Shown: positions 37,326-47,282, counted from the first letter of the stretch. The stretch: DNA of 64,000 nucleotides from Pseudomonas fragi (GCF_900105835.1 NZ_LT629783.1:3031001-3095000); one strand, 5' to 3'. The notes: generated from the letters alone by a model not told the origin. Numbers and translations are program-made.

Positions 37326-38567
37326 TCACAGGCTTGTGGCAGTGGCCGGCAAAGGCGAGGCCAGCAAACGCTCATCGAGCAAATTCAGACCCTCCTGGAA
37401 CAATTGGTTGCTGCGCGCCGTATCACCCAACTGGGCAAGCAACCGCGCCAGCTCGGCACAGGTTTCCGGGTTGCGTTCAACCTTCAGGCTGCTTTCAAGG
37501 TAGTCCCGCGCCTTGCCCCACAAGCTGTTTTGCAGGCACAGGCGGCCCAAGGTCAAGAGCAGGCTGGCGTCGCCTTGATGGCTTTTGAGCCAGCCTTCGG
37601 CAGTCTGCAGCTGCTTGACCGGGTCGCTGCCGCGCAGCAGGCCGTAGAGGCGCACCAGGTGGCTGTCGTAACTGCGCTTGAGCGCCCCACGCAGTACTTC
37701 TTCGGCTTCGGCTTGTGCGCCCAGCTGGCGCAATTGCTCAGCATAGGCCAGCACCAGTGCGGGCTCCTGGCGCTGGGCCGAGGTAAGCTGTTGCCAGGCG
37801 CGCTGCAGCGACTGCAGCCCCGCCTCGCCCTCCGTTTCACGCTGGGCCGCCAGGCTCAGGTTCTGCCCCCAGGCGCGACGCTCCAGCTCTGCCAGTTCCT
37901 TGGCCGGCAATACCTTGTCCTTGCGCAGCTCCGGCAGCAGGCGGATCAACGCCGTCCAGTCGCCCCGCTGCTGGTGCAGGCGCTGCAACTGACGCAGTAC
38001 CTGGACGTTATGCGGATGGCGCTCGTGCATGGCTTGCAAGGTCGCCAGCGCGCCATCTGTGTCGGCGCGGTCCACCTGCAACTGGGCATGGCTCAGGGCA
38101 ATTGCCAGTTCGGCCTGGGGCTGACGCTCCAATGCACGCTCCAGCAGGTTGTCGCTTTCTTCGTAGTGCCCCTGCTCATTGGCCGCACGCGCAGCACCCA
38201 GGTAGTAGAGCAATGGCTGTGGTTCGGCTTCGGCGGCACGGGCCAGGTGCTTCTGTGCGCTGGCCCAACGGCCCTCGGCAAGGTCCATCTGGCCTTGCTC
38301 GATGGCGATCTGTACCCGACGGCTGCGGTTGCGCCGCGACCACGGGTTCACCAGCCCGGTAGACGCCGTAACCAGCTCCACCAGCAGCTTGATGCCCCAT
38401 ACCAGCAACCACAGCACGGCCAGCAGGGCGAGGGTTGCCCACACGCTGGATTCGTAGCGGAAGTTTTTATAGGCGATCAGCACATAGCCCGCGTCTTCAG
38501 CGATTGCCAGGCCGATGCAGGCCGCAGCTGCAATCAACAAAAACACAATCACATAGAAACGCTTCAT
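37326..38567 (-). CDS. hemY: HemY-like TPR membrane protein
   Basis: A 413-residue protein with two N-terminal membrane helices (about 4-21 and 41-63) joined by a short loop (ITYKNFRYESS-type segment DAGYVLIAYKNFRYESS), followed by helical TPR-like repeats to the end. This is the proteobacterial HemY (not protoporphyrinogen oxidase), of uncertain role in late haem synthesis or lipid-A/envelope control. Its ATG overlaps the hemX stop (ATGA). It is the last gene of hemC-hemD-hemX-hemY. Confidence 0.93.
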   Translation of the reverse strand: MKRFYVIVFLLIAAAACIGLAIAEDAGYVLIAYKNFRYESSVWATLALLAVLWLLVWGIKLLVELVTASTGLVNPWSRRNRSRRVQIAIEQGQMDLAEGRWASAQKHLARAAEAEPQPLLYYLGAARAANEQGHYEESDNLLERALERQPQAELAIALSHAQLQVDRADTDGALATLQAMHERHPHNVQVLRQLQRLHQQRGDWTALIRLLPELRKDKVLPAKELAELERRAWGQNLSLAAQRETEGEAGLQSLQRAWQQLTSAQRQEPALVLAYAEQLRQLGAQAEAEEVLRGALKRSYDSHLVRLYGLLRGSDPVKQLQTAEGWLKSHQGDASLLLTLGRLCLQNSLWGKARDYLESSLKVERNPETCAELARLLAQLGDTARSNQLFQEGLNLLDERLLASPLPATATSL

Positions 38568-39691
38568 GGATGGGCCTCCTGCGCAGGGCTGGCGGCCGCT
38601 TTGCCCGGCTCGTCGGCACTCACATGCCGACGTTCGAGGTAAGCCTGCACCGCACTCAAGGCCCCGGCGAGATCCGGGGTCTTGACCGTGACCGGCTGCT
38701 TGCTGAGCTCGATCACTTGCTCAAGGATTTTTTTGCTCTGCGGGTTATCCGCATTGAAGTTGCCCTTGAGGACGTCTTGCGCCTGCTCCAAAGCCCGGGT
38801 GTAAACCGGCTCCTGACCATTGAGCGCGGCCCACTGGGCTTGCTCCAGCGCCAGGCTCAAGGCCAGGCGAACCTGGGTCAGACTCTGGCCGGCCAATAGC
38901 GGGCGCACATTTTTATCGGCATTGAAATCAATGCGGATGTAATGCGAGATCTCCTCCCACCACTGGGCCCAACGGCTCGCGCCATCGCCATCAGCGGTGA
39001 GGCTTGCCAGCGAATCACCCTGGTTCTGATAGGCCGGGGCCAGGGCACTGAGCTGCGCCACTTGATCACGCAAGGCCGCCAGCTGCAAAAACAGGCCGGT
39101 ACGGTCCGGTTGCTCAACGCTGCGCAGGGCCGTCAGGCTTTTGGCCAGTTGTTCACGGGCGGCATAAGAGCCCGGGTCGTTTTGCTCGCGCAAAATCGCG
39201 TCTGCGCCCTGCACCAGGGCCTGGGCGCTGCTGATGTCTTGCAGGGCCGACAAGCGCAAGGTGGCCAGGCGCAACAAGTGCTCGGCCTCGGCCAGACGCC
39301 AGTCCTTGCGGCTCTCGCCCAACACGGTTTCAAGGCGCTGGTTCAGGCGCTGCTGATCGCCTTGCAGTTGCACGACCAATTGGCGCTGATTATCCAGCTC
39401 ACTGGCCGAAGGCAACTGGTTGAGCCGGGTCAGCAGTTGTTGCTCGCCCTGCTTGATCGACAGCGTTTGCGCGGCCAGGGCGGGTACGTCGCTCAGTTGC
39501 TCAGTGGTGGCAGCTTGCAGTTGACGCACCTGCCACACCCCCCAGCCACCCACGGCTACACCGGCAGCGCCCAGCAACAGAGCGACAACGGCCAGACCAT
39601 TGCCCCGCCCTTGCGGTGCAGGTTCGGCTTGTTTAACCGGCGCTTCTGGCGCGGGCTGTACGGGTTCTTTGGACAAGACTGTTTCGCTCAC
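38564..39691 (-). CDS. hemX: HemX family membrane protein
   Basis: A 375-residue protein. The start is the GTG at 39691, chosen because AAAGGATGG precedes it and it begins SETVLSKEPVQPAPE. A Pro/Ala-rich cytosolic tail (1-32) and one helix (33-53) precede a periplasmic coiled-coil-rich domain with EAEHLLRLATLRLSALQD (typical HemX). It is often annotated as uroporphyrinogen-III C-methyltransferase, but no SUMT motif is present, so that name is not supported. It lies 16 bp after hemD and overlaps hemY. Confidence 0.92.
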   Translation of the reverse strand: MSETVLSKEPVQPAPEAPVKQAEPAPQGRGNGLAVVALLLGAAGVAVGGWGVWQVRQLQAATTEQLSDVPALAAQTLSIKQGEQQLLTRLNQLPSASELDNQRQLVVQLQGDQQRLNQRLETVLGESRKDWRLAEAEHLLRLATLRLSALQDISSAQALVQGADAILREQNDPGSYAAREQLAKSLTALRSVEQPDRTGLFLQLAALRDQVAQLSALAPAYQNQGDSLASLTADGDGASRWAQWWEEISHYIRIDFNADKNVRPLLAGQSLTQVRLALSLALEQAQWAALNGQEPVYTRALEQAQDVLKGNFNADNPQSKKILEQVIELSKQPVTVKTPDLAGALSAVQAYLERRHVSADEPGKAAASPAQEAHP

Positions 39692-39707
39692 GAATCCATC
39701 CTTTGCA

Positions 39708-40475
39708 TTAGAAAGCAGGTGCGGGATGTTCCCGCAGCGCCGCCAGCAAAGCCGCAGCGCTCGCGCCACGACAATCCACAACATGTTGCGCCCCGGCGCT
39801 GCGTGCCAGCTCAGCAACCCGGGGGCTTGGAACAAACAATGGCAGGCGTGCAAGCTGCGGCCAGTCATCCCCTGCCAAGTGGTGTAAATGTTCAAGACCC
39901 TGCCCACTGCTGACCACCAGCGCGTTCAGGCGTTCCCCTGTAACCCGCTTATGCAGGGTCGCAGGCGGGTATGACGGCAGCTCGCGACGATAGAGTTCAA
40001 GGTAGTCGACCTGCGCGCCGAGGCTGCGTAGACGCTCAGCCAGCATCTCGCGACCGCCCTCCCCGCGCAGAATCAGCACCTTGGGCTGCACGCCCCTCAC
40101 CGCCGAGGTGAACGCGGGCATTGCCAGCAGCGCCTCACTGTCATCGCCCCATTGAGGGTAGCTAACATCGAGGCCGTGGGCGGCGAGAATCTGCGCCGTC
40201 GCGGCGCCTACAGTGAACCACTTCTGCTGCGGCGCCTGCGGCCAGTACTGGCGCATCAGCTCAAGCCCCAGGCGCGCCGCCGGCTTGCTGACCACAATCA
40301 CCGCGCAATAACGGTCAAGGCCGGCCATCAGCGCACGCTGGGCGTCGCTCATGGCCAACGGGGCAATCGCCAGCAATGGCAGGCTGCTGCTGAAGATACC
40401 GGCAGCCGCCAGCTCATCGGCCAGGGCTGCGGACTCCTCGGCAGGCCGGGTCAGCAGCAGGCGCCAACCGGTCAC
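39708..40475 (-). CDS. hemD: Uroporphyrinogen-III synthase
   Basis: A 255-residue bilobal enzyme that cyclises hydroxymethylbilane with D-ring inversion. It starts [20 protein letters not shown] and has [32 protein letters not shown] and the C-terminal [13 protein letters not shown], the weakly conserved but diagnostic set. The ATG overlaps the hemC stop by four bases (coupled). Length is usual. Confidence 0.94.
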   Translation of the reverse strand: MTGWRLLLTRPAEESAALADELAAAGIFSSSLPLLAIAPLAMSDAQRALMAGLDRYCAVIVVSKPAARLGLELMRQYWPQAPQQKWFTVGAATAQILAAHGLDVSYPQWGDDSEALLAMPAFTSAVRGVQPKVLILRGEGGREMLAERLRSLGAQVDYLELYRRELPSYPPATLHKRVTGERLNALVVSSGQGLEHLHHLAGDDWPQLARLPLFVPSPRVAELARSAGAQHVVDCRGASAAALLAALREHPAPAF

Positions 40476-41413
40476 TCGTGACCTGCCTCACCATAAACGG
40501 CTTTGAGAATGTCTCCGGCACCCTGGGCCAGCAGCGCCTCGGCCACCTGCACCCCCAGCTCGCTGGCAGCCGCACGCGGCGCACGGGCGTCAGCACTGAG
40601 CAACACACCACCGCTCGGCTCACCGACCAGGCCACGCAACCAGAGCTGCTCGCCTTCAAGCACGGCATAACAGGCAATCGGTACTTGGCAGCCGCCATTG
40701 AGGTGCTTGTTCAGCGCACGTTCGGCCGTGACGCGCACGGCCGTATCGGCGTGATGCAACGGCGTCAACAAGGCATGAATTTCGCTGTCCGCGCTACGGC
40801 ATTCGATGCCCACTGCGCCTTGGCCACCGGCGGGCAAGCTGTCTTCGATGCTGATCGCCGACGTGATGCGGTCTTCAAAACCGAGACGGATCAGGCCGGC
40901 AGCCGCGAGGATAATGGCGTCGTATTCACCGGCATCGAGCTTGGCCAGACGGGTATTGACGTTGCCACGCAGAAAACGGATTTGCAGGTCCGGGCGACGA
41001 GTCAGCAACTGGGCCTGACGGCGCAGGCTCGACGTGCCGACAATGCTGCCCCGGGGCAAATCGTCGAGGCTGGCATAGGTATTGGAAACGAAGGCGTCAC
41101 GCGGATCTTCGCGCTCGCAAATGCAAAACAGACCCAGGCCTTCAGGGAAGTCCATCGGTACGTCTTTCATGGAGTGCACGGCGATATCTGCTTCGTTGTC
41201 GAGCAGGGCGGTTTCCAGCTCCTTGACGAACAGGCCCTTGCCGCCGATTTTTGACAGCGGCGAGTCCAGCAGCTTGTCACCACGGCTGACCATGGGCACC
41301 AGCGTCACCAAAATACCGGGGTGAGCCTGCTCTAAACGGGCTTTGACGTATTCGGCCTGCCACAGAGCCAGGGCGCTTTTACGGGTAGCGATGCGGATTT
41401 CGCGAGAGGACAT
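40472..41413 (-). CDS. hemC: Porphobilinogen deaminase (hydroxymethylbilane synthase)
   Basis: A 313-residue enzyme that polymerises four porphobilinogens. It starts [20 protein letters not shown], has the conserved [10 protein letters not shown] and [15 protein letters not shown], and the dipyrromethane-cofactor Cys in [12 protein letters not shown]. It is first in hemC-D-X-Y and lies 127 bp downstream of algR in the same direction. A short weak hairpin lies between them, so partial read-through from algR is possible. Confidence 0.97.
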   Translation of the reverse strand: MSSREIRIATRKSALALWQAEYVKARLEQAHPGILVTLVPMVSRGDKLLDSPLSKIGGKGLFVKELETALLDNEADIAVHSMKDVPMDFPEGLGLFCICEREDPRDAFVSNTYASLDDLPRGSIVGTSSLRRQAQLLTRRPDLQIRFLRGNVNTRLAKLDAGEYDAIILAAAGLIRLGFEDRITSAISIEDSLPAGGQGAVGIECRSADSEIHALLTPLHHADTAVRVTAERALNKHLNGGCQVPIACYAVLEGEQLWLRGLVGEPSGGVLLSADARAPRAAASELGVQVAEALLAQGAGDILKAVYGEAGHE

Positions 41414-41540
41414 GGATCAATCCGTACTGAAAAGATACGGCTGATAATAACAGCTCAGCCAAAACAGCTTTGACTTGTATCAGAAAGTCCTCGGCCTCCC
41501 TGGCCCAAAACGGCGCGCCCGCGCCTTTTTAGAACGCGAA

Positions 41541-42287
41541 TTACAGCTGCTGCATCATCTTGCGCACACCCGCCACATGCCTGCGGCTGACGATCAGCGC
41601 ATCACCGTTGAGCCCGCGCAGGAACAGCTGAAAATGCCCCAGCGGCGTGCGTTGCAAACGCTCGATACGATCACGCGCCACCAACGCATTGCGGTGGATA
41701 CGCACAAAGCGCTCACCAAACTCGTCTTCAAGGGCTTTTAGCGGTTCATCCAGCAACACCTCACCGCCCGCGTGGCGCAAGGTCACGTATTTGTGGTCGG
41801 CAATAAAGTAGATCACCTGGTCGATGGGGATCAGTTCAATGCCTTTTCGGGTTCTGGCACTGATATGACTGCGCGGGCCACTACCGGTTTGCGCAGCCGG
41901 CCGGGTAAGTGCGGCCAGTTGCACGCGATTGGGCCGGTGCGCCTCCTTGAGGGCAGCACTCAGGGCCTGCGCGGTGACCGGCTTGAGCACATAGCTGACA
42001 CCGCTGTCTTGCAGGGCCTGCACGGAAAACTCATCAGGGGCCACGCAAAACACCACCGAAGGCGGTAGCTCGCGCTCGCATAATTTGGCTGCAACCTGCA
42101 ACCCGTCGAGGCCTGGCAGGCGAATATCGAGCAAAACGACATCCGGCTTCAGGTTTTCGATCAGGGTAAGTGCCTCTTCGCCATTGGTGGCGCCAGGCTC
42201 CAGCAACGTATAACCCCCGAGCGTGCTGAGCAAATGGCTCAAATGCTCGCGGGCCAGGGTTTCGTCATCAACGATCAGGACATTCAT
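41541..42287 (-). CDS. algR: LytTR response regulator AlgR with an altered receiver
   Basis: A 248-residue regulator: receiver domain (1-120) and LytTR DNA-binding domain (about 140-245). The start MNVLIVDDETLAREHL matches AlgR. Acidic D7/D8, the phospho-acceptor D54 (VLLDIRLPG) and K102 (VLKPV) are intact, but the switch Thr/Ser (FCTA in P. aeruginosa) is Val at position 82 (FCVAPDEF). The LytTR half is almost identical to the P. aeruginosa protein (ISARTRKGIELIP, FIADHKYVTLRH, RIHRNALVAR). AlgR controls alginate, type IV pili and other traits. The partner kinase gene algZ/fimS, normally directly upstream, is absent. Confidence 0.95.
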   Translation of the reverse strand: MNVLIVDDETLAREHLSHLLSTLGGYTLLEPGATNGEEALTLIENLKPDVVLLDIRLPGLDGLQVAAKLCERELPPSVVFCVAPDEFSVQALQDSGVSYVLKPVTAQALSAALKEAHRPNRVQLAALTRPAAQTGSGPRSHISARTRKGIELIPIDQVIYFIADHKYVTLRHAGGEVLLDEPLKALEDEFGERFVRIHRNALVARDRIERLQRTPLGHFQLFLRGLNGDALIVSRRHVAGVRKMMQQL

Positions 42288-42672
42288 ATAGCGCTGTATT
42301 CCTGCGTGAGTCTCGCACAAGGATAGCGTAGACAGGTGATGTGACGACTGTCACGGCGATCCACGCTAAGACTAGCGCGAAGGCCAAAAAGTGCCGCAAA
42401 CCTGGCAGCTAAATTCACCCGTCTCGATTGCTCGATTTAATACCGGATACGTCTGGCAATCTACAAAGACCTGCTATGACTGATCCATACGACCAACTGT
42501 AGACGGTTGCCAAGGCGAAAGTATTCAAACGATACATTTCGTTTCGGAAATTTATTTATACCGCACTTCACACAAAAACCTGCCGAGCTGCGTCAACGCC
42601 ATGAATGGCAACCCTGTTATGATCCGCGGTAACTATTTGTGTAACTCCCCTCAGCCGATTACGAGCGAATCC
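42288..42672. other. algR-argH divergent intergenic region, site of the missing algZ/fimS
   Basis: A 385-bp gene-free region. In P. aeruginosa a sensor kinase gene of about 1.1 kb lies between algR and argH. Here no frame on either strand resembles a histidine kinase, not even a fragment. The region holds a CRP/Vfr-like site near algR and a TATGAT hexamer at 42618-42623 that could be the argH -10 element. Confidence 0.8.
42340..42355. promoter_or_regulatory. CRP/Vfr-like operator upstream of algR
   Basis: TGTGA-CGACTG-TCACG matches the CRP/Vfr consensus TGTGA-N6-TCACA in nine of ten half-site bases and contains a perfect 5-bp inverted repeat (GTGAC/GTCAC). Its centre is 60 bp before the algR ATG. 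Vfr control of fimS/algR has been described in P. aeruginosa, which fits; binding here is inferred. Confidence 0.45.
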
Positions 42673-44067
42673 ATGAGCACCGACAAGACCAATCAGTCCT
42701 GGGGCGGCCGCTTCAGTGAACCCGTCGACGCCTTCGTTGCGCGTTTCACCGCCTCCGTCACTTTCGACCAGCGCCTTTATCGCCACGACATCATGGGCTC
42801 CGTGGCTCACGCCACGATGCTGGCCAAGGTTGGCGTGCTGACCGATGCCGAGCGCGACAGCATCATCGACGGCCTCAAAACCATCCAGAGCGAAATCGAA
42901 GCCGGTCAATTCGACTGGCGCATCGACCTGGAAGACGTGCACATGAACATCGAAGCGCGTCTGACCGATCGCATCGGCGTGACCGGTAAAAAACTGCACA
43001 CCGGGCGCAGCCGTAATGACCAGGTCGCGACCGATATCCGTTTGTGGCTGCGCGACGAAATCGACCTGATCCTGGCTGAAATCACCCGCCTGCAAAAAGG
43101 CCTGCTGGAACAGGCAGAGCGTGAAGCCGAGACCATCATGCCCGGCTTTACCCACCTGCAGACCGCACAGCCGGTGACGTTCGGTCACCATATGCTGGCC
43201 TGGTTCGAGATGCTCAGCCGCGATTACGAGCGCCTGGTCGACTGCCGCAAGCGCACCAACCGCATGCCCTTGGGCAGCGCGGCACTGGCGGGCACCACCT
43301 ACCCGATCGACCGCGAATTCACCGCGCAACTGCTGGGCTTTGACGCCGTAGGCGGCAACTCGCTGGACAACGTGTCCGATCGCGACTTCGCCATCGAGTT
43401 CTGCGCCGCCGCCAGCATCGCGATGATGCACTTGTCGCGTTTCTCCGAAGAGCTGGTGCTGTGGACCAGCGCGCAATTCCAGTTTATCGACCTGCCCGAC
43501 CGCTTCTGCACCGGCAGCTCGATCATGCCGCAAAAGAAAAACCCCGACGTGCCGGAGTTGGTGCGCGGCAAAAGCGGCCGTGTATTCGGCGCGCTGATGG
43601 GCCTGCTGACCTTGATGAAGGGCCAGCCTCTGGCCTACAACAAGGACAACCAGGAAGACAAGGAGCCGCTGTTCGACGCCGCTGACACCCTGCGTGACTC
43701 GCTGCGCGCCTTTGCCGACATGATCCCGGCGATCAAGCCCAAGCACGCGATCATGCGTGAAGCCGCCTTGCGCGGTTTCTCCACCGCGACCGATCTGGCC
43801 GACTACCTGGTTCGCCGTGGCCTGCCGTTCCGTGATTGCCACGAAATCGTTGGCCACGCCGTGAAGTATGGCGTTGAGACCGGCAAGGACCTGGCGGAAA
43901 TGAGCCTTGAAGAACTGCGTCAGTTCAGCGATCAGATCGAAGACGATGTGTTTGCCGTGCTGACCCTTGAAGGTTCGGTCAATGCGCGTAATCACATCGG
44001 CGGCACCGCGCCGGCGCAAGTGAAAGCAGCAGTTGTGCGCGGCAAGGCGTTGCTGGCCAGCCGTTAA
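42673..44067 (+). CDS. argH: Argininosuccinate lyase
   Basis: A 464-residue fumarase/aspartase-superfamily enzyme making arginine and fumarate. It starts [20 protein letters not shown], and has [13 protein letters not shown], the TxxHLQxAQP motif ([15 protein letters not shown]) with catalytic His, and the mobile signature loop [15 protein letters not shown] with the catalytic Ser. The ATG at 42673 agrees with the family start. It is divergent from algR and ends at a strong terminator. Confidence 0.97.
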   Translation: MSTDKTNQSWGGRFSEPVDAFVARFTASVTFDQRLYRHDIMGSVAHATMLAKVGVLTDAERDSIIDGLKTIQSEIEAGQFDWRIDLEDVHMNIEARLTDRIGVTGKKLHTGRSRNDQVATDIRLWLRDEIDLILAEITRLQKGLLEQAEREAETIMPGFTHLQTAQPVTFGHHMLAWFEMLSRDYERLVDCRKRTNRMPLGSAALAGTTYPIDREFTAQLLGFDAVGGNSLDNVSDRDFAIEFCAAASIAMMHLSRFSEELVLWTSAQFQFIDLPDRFCTGSSIMPQKKNPDVPELVRGKSGRVFGALMGLLTLMKGQPLAYNKDNQEDKEPLFDAADTLRDSLRAFADMIPAIKPKHAIMREAALRGFSTATDLADYLVRRGLPFRDCHEIVGHAVKYGVETGKDLAEMSLEELRQFSDQIEDDVFAVLTLEGSVNARNHIGGTAPAQVKAAVVRGKALLASR

Positions 44068-44081
44068 GCGTCAGGCAATAC

Positions 44082-44114
44082 AAAAAACGGGCACCCTGGG
44101 GTGCCCGTTTTTTT
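44082..44114. terminator. Bidirectional terminator between argH and GST gene
   Basis: A long stem AAAAACGGGCACC paired with GGTGCCCGTTTTT around a four-base loop, with T runs on both sides. It lies 14 bp after argH and 20 bp from the stop of the convergent glutathione transferase gene. Confidence 0.92.
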
Positions 44115-44134
44115 ATCCAGCGCCGACGCGAGGG

Positions 44135-44794
44135 TTATTTCTTGCTGCTGATCCAGGCCAGGAACTGTGGCATGGCGGCGTCTTTGTCCGCGGCGATTTT
44201 TTGCACATGCGGGTTTTGCTTCAGACGTTCCAGCAAGGCCGCGGCCCCCGGCATGTCTGCCAGCAGGTCGAGGCCAAACACCTTGTGCGCCACCGCACAG
44301 GCCAGGTCAACGCTGAAGGCGAAGTAGATATCCGCCACGCTCAGGGTGTCGCCCGCCACATAAGGCGCAAACTTGCCGTGACGGCCCAGCGAAGCAATAC
44401 CCTCGAGCAGCTCGGTGCGCGCCTTTTCCTTGATCACGTCGGGCACTTGCATGCCGAAGAACGCCTCGGGGTAGCAAGCACGGGCCGGCAGTTCGATATA
44501 CAGCTCGATTTCCTTGGCCAGCGCCAGCACCTGGGCGCGCTCGAACGGGTCAACCGGCAGCAGTTTCGGGCCTGTTTGCGTTTGCTCGATATATTCGAGG
44601 ATCACGCTGGTTTCGTTGATAAAACCTTGCGCAACGCCCAGGGCCGGGACTTTGCCACGGGGGCTGATGGCCAGGGCCTCCGGGGTCTTGCCAGCGAAAA
44701 ACGGCACCTCTTCAAAGGGCACGCCCTTTTCCAGCAGCGCCAGCTTGACCATGTTGTAGTAGTTGCTGACTGCGAATCCATAAAGCTTGAGCAT
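44135..44794 (-). CDS. Glutathione S-transferase family protein
   Basis: A 219-residue cytosolic protein. The N-terminal thioredoxin-like domain (1-80) starts KLYGFAVSNYYNMVKLALLE and has SPRGKVPALGV (cis-Pro) and ETSVILEYIEQ (glutathione-binding Glu-Thr/Ser). The all-helical C-terminal domain contains YVAGDTLSVADIYFAFSVDL with the capping Asp. GGAGG precedes the ATG. The class and substrate are not resolved; detoxification or glutathione-dependent isomerisation are both possible. Confidence 0.93.
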   Translation of the reverse strand: MLKLYGFAVSNYYNMVKLALLEKGVPFEEVPFFAGKTPEALAISPRGKVPALGVAQGFINETSVILEYIEQTQTGPKLLPVDPFERAQVLALAKEIELYIELPARACYPEAFFGMQVPDVIKEKARTELLEGIASLGRHGKFAPYVAGDTLSVADIYFAFSVDLACAVAHKVFGLDLLADMPGAAALLERLKQNPHVQKIAADKDAAMPQFLAWISSKK

Positions 44795-44918
44795 TACAAA
44801 GCCTCCAGGCCGTGTTGGGGTTGGCTGCAGCTGTTATAGAGCTTCGCCGTCAGGCTGGCTAGCAGCATCACTGGCTTGAATGCAGTTAGACTGGCCGCCT
44901 TTACTTGAGGAGCCTGCC

Positions 44919-45203
44919 ATGAGCGAGCCAACCGATATCGACAACGAAGAAGAAGAATTCGCCGAATCCACCCTGATCCAGGCGATTGAAAACCAGATTG
45001 AAAGCGACAACCCGCCTGCCGCCAAGGCCACGTTCAACAAACTGACCCTGGTTGGCTACGAGCGCGACGATATCCTGCAGATGATGGCCCATGTGCTGGC
45101 CGTGGAAATTGACGCGATCCTCGAAGAAGACCGCGCCTTTAACACCGAGTGGTACGAAGCCGCCCTGCGCGCGCTGCCGACCCTGCCGCCAGAAAAGGAC
45201 TGA
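44919..45203 (+). CDS. Small acidic conserved protein, 94 aa
   Basis: A 94-residue acidic protein (N-terminus rich in Glu/Asp: DIDNEEEEFAESTL), predicted helical, without signal peptide or membrane segment. The ATG at 44919 follows a good GAGGAG ribosome site; upstream in-frame starts are not supported. Segments FNKLTLVGYERDDILQMMAHVLAVEI are typical of small conserved gamma-proteobacterial proteins of unknown function. It is convergent with the GGDEF/EAL gene, seven bases apart. Confidence 0.8.
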   Translation: MSEPTDIDNEEEEFAESTLIQAIENQIESDNPPAAKATFNKLTLVGYERDDILQMMAHVLAVEIDAILEEDRAFNTEWYEAALRALPTLPPEKD

Positions 45204-45210
45204 ACCCGGT

Positions 45211-47133
45211 TCAGGGGCGAATCGCCGGCGCCCTTTGCCAGTCCAGATCCTGGGCAGGCATCGGGCGCCCGAACCAGTAGCCCTGGCCCAGGTCGCAGTC
45301 AAGGTCGAGCAGGAACTGCGCCTGCCCGACCTGCTCTATGCCTTCGGCATGCACCTGCAAGCCCATGCTTTGACCCAAAGCGATAACGGCACGCACGATT
45401 GCCACATCATCATTGTCCCCGGGCAAGCCGGCGACAAAGCCCTGATCGATTTTCAGCTTCTGCACGGGCAAGCGCTTGAGGCGCAGCAGCGATGAAAAGC
45501 CGGTGCCGAAATCATCGATAGCCAGGCGCAAACCCAGAGCCCGCAGGCGATGCATCTGCTCCAGGGCCACTTGCGAGTTGTCCATCACCGCACTTTCGGT
45601 CACTTCCAGTTCCAGCAGGGCCGGGTCCAGGCCGGTATCCGCCAGCACCGTGGACACCAGCGCGAACAGCTCGGGCCGGGCAAACAGGCGGCTGGAAATG
45701 TTCACCGCCACAAACGCCAGCTCCACGCCCGCCCCCTGCCACTGCACCATCTGCCAACAGGCCTGCTCCAGCACCCAGGCGTCAATTTCGGCAATCAGCC
45801 CGGTGCGTTCCGCGATCGGGATAAACTCTCCCGGCGCCAACAGCCCGCGCTGCGGGTGCTCCCAGCGCACCAGAGCCTCAACGCCAATCAAGCGGCTGGT
45901 TTTAAGTTCATGCACCGGTTGGTAATACACGCGCAGCTCTTGCTGCTCCAGGGCACGGCGCAAATCGCTGGCCACCTCGACCCGGTACTGGGCGTGGGCC
46001 GTCAGCTCTTCGGTGTACAAGGCATACCCCTCGCGCCCCGAGCTTTTGGCCTTGAACAGCGCCGAGTCGGCATTGCGCAGCAATTGCTCGGCGTTCAACG
46101 CATCGCCGGGGAACACGCTGATGCCAACGCTGGCGCTGATAAACAGCTGATGCTTGTCGACATCAAACGGGCCTTTCATGATCTCCAGCACCTGCTGCGC
46201 AAGCCCGGCGGCCTGGCTCGCTTGCGCACAGCTGTCGATCAGCACGGCGAACTCATCGCCGCCCAGCCGGGCCACGGTAAAGCCCTTGCCAAACACCCTG
46301 AGCAAACGCTCGGCCACCGCCTTGAGCAGCAGGTCGCCGACGTTGTGGCCCAGGCTGTCATTGATGATCTTGAAGTGGTCGAGATCAATCATCAGCAGCG
46401 CGCAGCCGGTCTGGTGGCGTTGTGCAGAAGCCAGAGCCTGCTCGGTACGGTCGGTGAACAGCAGGCGGTTGGGCAGGTCGGTCAGGGGGTCATGGTGAAC
46501 CAGGCGCGCCAGCTCGGTCTGGGAGTTCTTGATCGCGGAGATATCCGAAAAAACCGCGACATAGTGGCTAACCAGGCCCTTGTCATCGGTAATCGCACGC
46601 ACGGTTTGCCACTGCGGGTAAACCTCGCCACTTTTGCGCCGGTTCCAGATTTCGCCGTGCCACTCGCCGTGCTCGTCGATGGTCTTGAACATTGCCTGGT
46701 AGAACTCGGGGCCGTGACGGCCCGACTTGAACATGTTCGGGCGGCGACCAAGCACCTCTTCGGCCGGGTAGCCCGTGATCTCCACCAGGGCACGATTAAC
46801 GTGAACGATCACCCCGCGGCTGTCGCTGACCAGCACCCCTTCACGGGTGCAGTCAAACACCACTGCCGCCTGGCGCAAGCGCTCCTGATCCTGACGCTGG
46901 CGCTTCAGGCCGGGGTTCATGCCCAGAAAATCGAATAAACGGGCCCGGGCGAAAAAAATCAGTACGGCGCTGAACAAGGCAAAAACATAGCCATTTATCT
47001 GCTGCCACCTCACCAATTGTGCTGAATCATCGAAATAACTGCTCAATAAATGATCAGTTACCAGCAGCCAGAAAACCGCTAGCAGCCCGTATAACAAGGC
47101 CGTACGCAAGGCATCGCGAGAAGAAACAGACAT
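45211..47133 (-). CDS. Membrane PAS-GGDEF-EAL cyclic-di-GMP enzyme
   Basis: A 640-residue protein: two N-terminal membrane helices (about 10-28 and 44-62), a PAS domain (about 88-200; VFDCTREGVLVSDSRGVIVH), a GGDEF domain with the intact motif RLGGDEFAVLID (about 289) and an EAL domain with IGVEALVRWEHP (about 418), NISSRLF, VTESAVMD, DDFGTGFSSL and KIDQGFV, the metal and catalytic residues of active phosphodiesterases. Both activities look possible; PAS-GGDEF-EAL proteins of this type often act mainly as phosphodiesterases. It lies next to desA as in P. aeruginosa (PA0285/PA0286), divergent with a 149-bp gap. Confidence 0.93.
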   Translation of the reverse strand: MSVSSRDALRTALLYGLLAVFWLLVTDHLLSSYFDDSAQLVRWQQINGYVFALFSAVLIFFARARLFDFLGMNPGLKRQRQDQERLRQAAVVFDCTREGVLVSDSRGVIVHVNRALVEITGYPAEEVLGRRPNMFKSGRHGPEFYQAMFKTIDEHGEWHGEIWNRRKSGEVYPQWQTVRAITDDKGLVSHYVAVFSDISAIKNSQTELARLVHHDPLTDLPNRLLFTDRTEQALASAQRHQTGCALLMIDLDHFKIINDSLGHNVGDLLLKAVAERLLRVFGKGFTVARLGGDEFAVLIDSCAQASQAAGLAQQVLEIMKGPFDVDKHQLFISASVGISVFPGDALNAEQLLRNADSALFKAKSSGREGYALYTEELTAHAQYRVEVASDLRRALEQQELRVYYQPVHELKTSRLIGVEALVRWEHPQRGLLAPGEFIPIAERTGLIAEIDAWVLEQACWQMVQWQGAGVELAFVAVNISSRLFARPELFALVSTVLADTGLDPALLELEVTESAVMDNSQVALEQMHRLRALGLRLAIDDFGTGFSSLLRLKRLPVQKLKIDQGFVAGLPGDNDDVAIVRAVIALGQSMGLQVHAEGIEQVGQAQFLLDLDCDLGQGYWFGRPMPAQDLDWQRAPAIRP

Positions 47134-47282
47134 AAGAAAGTTAATGCACCTACAAAAAAATGGGAATTATAGTGTAAGAAACATCCCGGCACTCTTATCT
47201 GAAAGGCCGACTGGTTTTATCTGGCTGCATGGTGATAATGCGTGTTGCAGTTTTTTTCATCTTCCCGAGGGCCAAACAGCCT

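Noticed and set aside
38564..39691. Uroporphyrinogen-III methyltransferase activity for HemX
   Set aside because: The sequence has a membrane anchor and coiled coils and none of the SAM-binding motifs of SUMT enzymes; the common database name is not supported.
41506..41530. Terminator between algR and hemC
   Set aside because: The stem is only five base pairs and its T run lies on the wrong strand; leftward it is followed by a weak U tract, so it was not called.
42568..44019. A 483-codon open frame antisense to argH
   Set aside because: No domain, and argH has all family motifs in the other strand; it was also considered as a remnant of algZ, but it shows no kinase motif and lies in the wrong place.
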